A DNA stretch of 64,000 bases from positions 1 to 64,000 of the forward strand of contig MNTV01000018.1 in assembly GCA_001917175.1 (NCBI GenBank), in the 5' to 3' direction. This DNA is from Azospirillum sp. 51_20 (lineage in GTDB: Bacteria; Pseudomonadota; Alphaproteobacteria; RF32; CAG-239). Positions 59,337-64,000 of the stretch are shown here, in pieces. The notes under the pieces were generated by a model, which searched no databases, was not told the DNA's origin, and saw nothing but the letters and a program-made list of their open reading frames with translations. How positions within the stretch are numbered: the stretch's first letter is position 1; every line of letters starts with the position of its first letter. Both the position numbers and the translations under genes were made by a program.

Positions 59337-61076
59337 ATGATGAAATTTGCCAAGACCGTATTTGTTACAATTTTGTTTTTCATTTCCGGCATATTGGGCA
59401 CCATTTATCTTCTGACACTTTATTTCTGGGAAAAACGCACTTTGACTATATTATCTTTTACGCCGAAAACGCAAACAAGGCCGGCAGCTCGTTAAATATT
59501 GCTTTATCTTTTTCTGCAGCGTCGTCCCTCCTTTGTCTGCCTTTGCCGCGCAATCTCCGTCAGACAAAACACGTGTTGTCACAGTTATGCTGCCGCTTTT
59601 TCTTTTTGTATACACCTTTGGAATCATCAACCGGCTGGCCGGAACAGTTGAAACGACGGATATTTACGAAAAAGAATATATTGCTCCAAACGAGCGGAAC
59701 TCTTCTTTCGTTAAAGGCCCCGAAACACGATTGTCCTTAGCCGGAGTCTATGGAAGACGGTTACAGAAACGTCAAAGGACAAAACCTGCTACCGCGGCTG
59801 TCCGCGCTGCGGGAGCAAAACAGCAAATTTCCAGGTTGCAGGCCTTATGTGTATGCCGATGCAACGATTTCCGCCTTAACCGCCGGAATCTGCAGCTTGC
59901 CGGACAAGACGGAAACCAAGCTTAAGAATCTCTTTTCCGTTGTCAACAGCAACCTGCCAAACGCAACAAGTCTGTCTGACATTTTGAAAAAACACGGCCA
60001 TAATGCTTCTTTTATCCAAAATGCCGACATTGCCTTCGCCGGAACGGATAAATTTGCCCGCCGGCATGGTTTTGACTTTGTTGCGGGAAATGAAGAACCG
60101 TTAAAAAAATATCCCGATATCGCCAGCGGTGCAAAGGAAAACGACCGGGGAATCAAAGACAGTGTTTTATACGACACCGTCCGGCGGGAAATTTTGCATT
60201 TAGCGGAAGGAAAAAATCCTTTTTAACAGTAATTACAACGGTGTGCACACACGAGCTGACCACGTTTCTTGATCCCGGATGCGAACAAAAATTCGGCAAT
60301 AAACGCGACGCGGTTGTCTGCGCCGGCCAAATGGCCGCAGATTTCATAGAATGGGTAAAGAAACAGAATTTTTACCATAATACGGTCATCACCGTTCCGG
60401 GAGATCACGTCGTCCGCGGCAAAAACTCAATTTATCCCCAAAGAAGCAAACGGCAAATATTTTTTACAATCATTAATCCTCAAAAGGGTTCGGAACCGCA
60501 AAAACATCGCCGGACAATGCTTGATATTGCGCCGACGCTGTCGAAGCCGCCGGTTTCGGGAACAATGGACTGCGCCGGGACAAAACCTGTGGAAGCAACA
60601 CCCTGCTTTGGAAGAAAAATACGGTCTGGCTCTTGACACGGAAATCAATAAATTTTCAACAAGCCCCGAACCGGGACTTAAAAAGCCCTGTTCCTACACT
60701 CTCGGAATGAAGGTAACCAATCCGCCGACATCGTCCGGTACACCCTTGCACATTATAAAAAAGTCCAAACCGTATGGACGGACAACTTGTATCTCAAAAC
60801 CGACTTTTCACAGGCCGAAAACATATGTCCGGACATCGAATTTATCGTCATGTTCGAAAAGCGCGACAAGCCGGCCGCAATTAACGTGTCGATTGACGGA
60901 AAAAGCAAGGACAAACGGACAATTTTCGCCGATGAGCAAGCGCCGTTTCGTAAAAAACCGTTTTTACCCAAAACATAATCGGCAATGATAAAAATTTACT
61001 GATCAAATTTTTGCGCAACACGCAAACGGAAAAATCTGACTATTTGGCAATCGGCATTAAAAATTTCAAACTGTAA
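59337..61076 (+). pseudogene. Decayed opgB-like phosphoglycerol transferase (sulfatase fold)
   Basis: Pieces of one long protein lie in different frames along this stretch. They are an N-terminal membrane helix and FWEKRT (59337-59490), a second helix region (59530-59640), QNLLPRLSALREQ with YVYADATIS-LTA-ICSLP (59750-60220), then FLDPGCEQKFGNKRDAVVC, QMAADFIEWVKKQNFY and GDH (60240-60640), and a beta-like tail to the TAA at 61076. Order and motifs match OpgB/MdoB and LTA-synthase-like sulfatase-fold enzymes, which place phosphoglycerol on periplasmic glucans. At least four frame changes are needed, so it is broken. It lies between the two prepilin genes and is unrelated to them. Confidence 0.75.
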
Positions 61077-61180
61077 AAAACGGTTATTTTTGTTACATTT
61101 TTATGACATTTTCCCGGAATCAAAAAAAAAAAAACAGATAAAACAATAGGTTATATACGTATCAAAGTTATATAAACCAC

Positions 61181-61209
61181 TTGTATTTTAATTTTGTTTA
61201 GAATAAAAT
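61181..61209 (+). promoter_or_regulatory. Promoter of the second prepilin gene
   Basis: TTGTAT (61181-61186), 17 bases, TAAAAT (61204-61209). It shares ACTTGTAT or CTTGTAT with the pilS promoter, but lacks the TAGCT inverted repeat. Confidence 0.5.
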
Positions 61210-61246
61210 ATTTTTTACATGAGTTGTTTTTGGGAGACTACATCTA

Positions 61247-61834
61247 ATGCAAAGCTATTACAGCTGTCAAAGCGGACGTTCAATGGTTGAAATATTAGGC
61301 GTATTGGCAGTGATCGGCGTTTTGTCCGTCGGAGGCATAGCCGCATATTCAAAAGCAATGGAAAAAATCAACACCGACCAACTGATAGTTGACATCAGCA
61401 CGACCGCGCGAAAAATCAAAAACCTGTATGCGGATCAGAAAAGCTATGAAGATTTGGACCAGCAGGTTTACACTCTTAATCTGGTTGCCGGCGCACACAA
61501 AATCGAAGGTATGAACAAAAAGCTGCTGCACATATTCAACGGCGAAGTATTCGTTAAGTCGATCGCCTTAAACAAAGGTTTTGTCATGGTTTACAACGGC
61601 TTGACGGAAAAAGCGTGCGCCACGCTGGCGTCTACCGACTGGGGCAACGGTTCGACCGGATTGAAATATCTGGTCGTCAGCCCGACCGGCATCATTCCGC
61701 CGCGGGGTTATCCTTCCAATCTTGATTCCGGCGAATACGAAGCCAAGGACATTCCGCTTTCGCCCGCCGAAGCCGCCGCGCATTGCAATTGCGACGCTTT
61801 TTACAAATGCGGCATTGCCTGGTTCTACGAATAA
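61247..61834 (+). CDS. Second PilS-like type IV prepilin
   Basis: 195 aa. Leader CQSG followed by RSMVEILGVLAVIGVLSVGG, nearly identical to PilS up to KAM and then diverging. Glu is at +5 and Arg at +1. The C-terminal part has cysteines in EKACATL and HCNCDAFYKCG, more than PilS, and a PP-RGYPSN loop, so the exposed face differs. The ribosome site (GGGAG) lies rather far (12 bases) from the ATG at 61247. It has its own promoter and terminator. It may be an alternative major pilin or a minor tip pilin like PilV; the invertible shufflon of R64 is absent. Confidence 0.85.
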   Translation: MQSYYSCQSGRSMVEILGVLAVIGVLSVGGIAAYSKAMEKINTDQLIVDISTTARKIKNLYADQKSYEDLDQQVYTLNLVAGAHKIEGMNKKLLHIFNGEVFVKSIALNKGFVMVYNGLTEKACATLASTDWGNGSTGLKYLVVSPTGIIPPRGYPSNLDSGEYEAKDIPLSPAEAAAHCNCDAFYKCGIAWFYE

Positions 61835-61861
61835 GCATAAAAATGTAAACATCTTTTTTTT

Positions 61862-61897
61862 AACAGGAAGAAGACAACCGTTTTCTTCCTGTTTTTA
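61862..61897 (+). terminator. Rho-independent terminator after the second prepilin
   Basis: ACAGGAAGAA pairs with TTCTTCCTGT (61863-61892), followed by a T-run; 28 bases after the stop. Confidence 0.8.
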
Positions 61898-61974
61898 TGT
61901 TTCAAACGCCGCATGAACAACAAGAAGCGGGCATATTCCCGCCCTGCCGGCCGAACAGGCGGCAGGATCGATCC

Positions 61975-62138
61975 TTTCATAAGCGGAAAATCAAAATCCA
62001 GTTCCAAATCCCGATAACCCCAGGAAATCAAAACGTCATCGGTATCGTGCAGACTGACAAACCGGTTTTATCACTGCCCCAGCCGGTAAAAAAAAGAATC
62101 GGTCTGAGGGAACGGTTGTCGATTTTGCAATATTTCAT
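61975..62138 (-). pseudogene. BioG-like (DUF452) N-terminal remnant
   Basis: From an ATG at 62138 the minus strand reads RPILFFTGWGSDKTGLS, then after a +1 frameshift DDVLISWGYRDLELDFDF. This is the start pattern of BioG/DUF452 pimeloyl-ACP methyl esterases (LILFF-GWG ... DVL---YRDL-FDF). The catalytic GWSMG region and all that follows are missing. A broken gene left at the end of the dnaJ-DUF1349 group. Confidence 0.55.
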
Positions 62139-62172
62139 ATTCAGATTCCGGAATAAAAATTCCACATGTACC

Positions 62173-62739
62173 TTATGAAAAATCAATCGAAGTCAGCAGG
62201 GCGGTATAGGGCTTGTCCGACGGACTGCAGGCGAAAACGCCGGCAGAAAACACATCGTCGGCAAACGGCAGGCGGAACAGACGAACCGGAACGAAAACCA
62301 CGCCGTTGACGGAATAGGACAATTCAGAGGTACCGTCGTCGTTCCTCTTCAGCCGGAACCAGATTTCCGCCGCGCCGGCGGAAAGCGGCGTCAGCGCCAT
62401 GTCCGAACAGCCGCCGGCGGTAACGACGCTGCCGACGTTAAGCGAACTGCCGTTTTTCGACATGACGGAAATTTTAAACCAATGGTTTTCGTCAACCCGC
62501 CCCATCAGTCCGCACTGGGCAAAATCGACGGGAATGCCGAAGCGCCAGCAAACGGTCATGACAAAGGCGCCCCGGCGGCGGGCAAAAAAGAAATGGCCGC
62601 TGTCCCGATGATAGCCGCGGACGGCATCCTGCCAGAAATCGGTCTGCGGCGCTGCCGTCACCCGCACGCCGCGCTCGCCGAAAGCGACGTCCGCCGCCTC
62701 GTTGTACCATTCAAAGTCGCGCAAAGCCTCCAGAAGCAT
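62173..62739 (-). CDS. DUF1349 family protein
   Basis: 188 aa, ATG at 62739 sharing one base with the stop of the dnaJ-like gene (TAATG), so translationally coupled. It shows the DUF1349 pattern: PQTDFWQD near 33, then GHFFFARRRGAFVMTV, CGLMGRVDENHWFKISV and GGCSDMALTPL, a beta-sandwich of concanavalin type with uncertain function, possibly sugar or ligand binding. No signal peptide, so cytoplasmic. Length is normal for the family. Confidence 0.8.
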   Translation of the reverse strand: MLLEALRDFEWYNEAADVAFGERGVRVTAAPQTDFWQDAVRGYHRDSGHFFFARRRGAFVMTVCWRFGIPVDFAQCGLMGRVDENHWFKISVMSKNGSSLNVGSVVTAGGCSDMALTPLSAGAAEIWFRLKRNDDGTSELSYSVNGVVFVPVRLFRLPFADDVFSAGVFACSPSDKPYTALLTSIDFS

Positions 62740-63671
62740 TAAAAAGTCCTGACATTCTCATCCGGCATGCTTTGCAGAACTCTCTCCAGCTCCGGATTTT
62801 TGTTGCGCGGCGCAACGATCTTCAGGGTAATCAGCTGATCTCCCTGCCCGTTGCGGTTTTTGATGCCCTTGCCTTTCAGGCGCAGTTTGTCGCCGCTGCC
62901 GGCATAGGACGGAATTTTGACCGCGACCTGGCCGTCGATGGTGGGTACGGTAATTTTGGCGCCCAAAACCGCTTCTTTGACGGTGATCGGCAGTTCCATG
63001 GTAATATTCTGCCCTTCCAGCCCGAAATAAGGGTGTTTGTCGACGTTTAAGGTTATCAGCACGTCGCCGTTTTCGCCGTTATAATGCCCCGGGCCGCCCA
63101 GACCTTTCAGGCGCAGGGTCTGTCCGTCGACGGTGCCGGAAGGGATTTTGACGTTGATGTTGCGGCCGCCGAGCGTCACCTGACGTTCGCCGCCGCGAAC
63201 CGCGGTCAGAAAATCGATCCGCATGGTATAGGTAATGTCTTCGCCTTTGCGCGGCCGTTTGGCGCCGCCGCCGAAGCCCTGATAACCTCCCCGGCCGCCG
63301 CCGAAAGCCGAAAAAATGTCGTCGCCGAAAATGGAAGAGAAGTCGAAGTTGGCGTTTTGTCCGCCGGAAGACGAATAAAAACCGCCCTGCCCGAACGGAT
63401 TGCCGCCGCCGTACGCACCGCCGAAACCGGCGCCGAAGCCGGTCGGCTTGCCGTCGCCGTCAATTTCGTTGTTGTCGTATTTTTTCCTTTTTTCGTCATC
63501 CCCCAAAATGTCGTAAGCAGCCGAAATTTCCTTGAATTTTTCGGCTGCCGACGGATTGTCCTTGTTGACGTCGGGATGATATTTGCGTGCCAGCTTATGA
63601 TAGGCGGACTTGATCTCCGCCTTGGTTGCGCTTTTGGACACGCCTAAAATGCTGTATAAATCTTTTCCCAT
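62739..63671 (-). CDS. Class B DnaJ/CbpA-like co-chaperone
   Basis: 310 aa. J domain at 1-70 with HPD (YHPDVNKDNPS), a Gly/Phe-rich linker (about 78-140), then the DnaJ C-terminal substrate-binding domains (about 150-305) with GEDITYTMRIDF, GGPGHYNGENGDVLITLNV and HPYFGLEGQNI. There is no CxxCxGxG zinc-finger region, so it is of CbpA type rather than true DnaJ. It stimulates DnaK ATPase and delivers substrates. It has its own promoter at 63746-63718 and is followed by the DUF1349 gene in the same transcript. Confidence 0.92.
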   Translation of the reverse strand: MGKDLYSILGVSKSATKAEIKSAYHKLARKYHPDVNKDNPSAAEKFKEISAAYDILGDDEKRKKYDNNEIDGDGKPTGFGAGFGGAYGGGNPFGQGGFYSSSGGQNANFDFSSIFGDDIFSAFGGGRGGYQGFGGGAKRPRKGEDITYTMRIDFLTAVRGGERQVTLGGRNINVKIPSGTVDGQTLRLKGLGGPGHYNGENGDVLITLNVDKHPYFGLEGQNITMELPITVKEAVLGAKITVPTIDGQVAVKIPSYAGSGDKLRLKGKGIKNRNGQGDQLITLKIVAPRNKNPELERVLQSMPDENVRTF

Positions 63672-63717
63672 CTGATACTCTTGACCGATACGTTTGCAAT
63701 CTTTATTTCTTTGTATC

Positions 63718-63746
63718 TATATAGGGTTTTACAAAGTCTATTGCAA
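63718..63746 (-). promoter_or_regulatory. Promoter of the dnaJ-like gene
   Basis: On the minus strand TTGCAA (63746-63741), 17 bases, TATATA (63723-63718), about 47 bases upstream of the start at 63671. It overlaps the last codons of the gene at the window edge. Confidence 0.6.
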
Positions 63747-63992
63747 GCGCAGGCAGTCAAAAGTGGCGCGGCGGGCATAATTTTTGTAAAGGATTACGCC
63801 ACGCAGCACCGCGGTACGGTTGCCGTGTTCCAGACAATAGCGGGAGGCAATCGGCGCCAGCTCGTCAACGCGCACGTCCTTGTATTCGTAGGTAACGTAA
63901 TTTTCCGAACGGGCTTTGATGACGACGTTGTCGAGAAAACGGTCATAAGCCGAATCGTAAACCAGCTTTTCCACCGGCTGATCGGGGTTCAT
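63738..63992 (-). CDS. Unknown protein, C-terminal part (may continue past the edge)
   Basis: 84 aa from an ATG at 63992, but the frame stays open to the end of the window and no ribosome site is clear, so this may be the end of a longer protein. It contains YDSAYDRFLDNVVIKARSEN and a single Cys-containing SRYCLEHGNRTAVLRG segment, and ends TFDCLRLQ. It is basic overall, without membrane segments. Not recognised. Position next to dnaJ gives no firm hint. Confidence 0.5.
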   Translation of the reverse strand: MNPDQPVEKLVYDSAYDRFLDNVVIKARSENYVTYEYKDVRVDELAPIASRYCLEHGNRTAVLRGVILYKNYARRATFDCLRLQ

Positions 63993-64000
63993 GACTTCGA

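Overview
The window looks like chromosome from an uncultured, host-associated alphaproteobacterium, probably a gut Rhodospirillales-like lineage. This is an inference from a P-type VirB gene order, prepilins with a GRSMVE leader, XRE regulators of alphaproteobacterial type and moderate GC. No rRNA or other taxonomic marker lies inside the window. It is dominated by one large envelope-spanning apparatus: an almost complete VirB-type type IV secretion system (T4SS) followed by a thin-pilus (type IVb, IncI/R64 PilL-PilS-like) cluster.

Layout. 1-480: a leftward promoter of rRNA strength and its leader. 487-1332: an alpha/beta-hydrolase-fold protein that seems to have lost its catalytic residues. 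1421-11181 (+): a small membrane protein and four consecutive VirB6/TrbL-like polytopic proteins, the last with an M23 peptidase domain. 11203-12347: a terminator, a perfect inverted repeat and a double-HTH/S24-like regulator. 12534-13100: a non-coding tandem repeat. 13232-18404 (+): an acidic, repeat-bearing scaffold-like protein, a small helical protein, a secretin-like lipoprotein and a one-TM protein. 18405-22091: an island without T4SS genes, made of two inverted units, each a purine/pyrimidine tract plus a decayed IS200-like element, around an XRE regulator and a strongly structured, possibly RNA-coding stretch.

22092-47394 (-): the core T4SS. In transcription order it encodes three VirB2-like pilins, VirB3, VirB4, four coiled-coil exported proteins in the VirB5 position (one of 1262 aa), VirB8, a VirB7-like lipoprotein, a second VirB8, VirB9 with a SPOR-like tail, a VirB10 function apparently split over two giant 17-residue-repeat proteins, and VirB11. 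No VirD4 coupling ATPase, relaxase or VirB1 transglycosylase is visible.

47777-61834 (+): an OmpA-like-tailed protein, PilL (TcpQ-like), PilN secretin, PilO, PilP, PilQ ATPase, PilR, a pilin-like protein without a prepilin leader, the PilS prepilin, repeats, a decayed opgB-like phosphoglycerol transferase and a second prepilin. 61835-64000 (-): a BioG-like remnant, a DUF1349 protein, a class B DnaJ and the end of an unknown gene.

Working together (inference): VirB2-VirB11 plus the VirB6 paralogues would form the secretion machine. The split, repeat-extended VirB10 pair, the SPOR-tailed VirB9 and the giant VirB5-position protein suggest an unusually large or extensible periplasmic and surface part. 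The pilus genes would provide adhesion. The regulator at 11345 may coordinate these operons through a GCTAAAAA-type element at several start sites.
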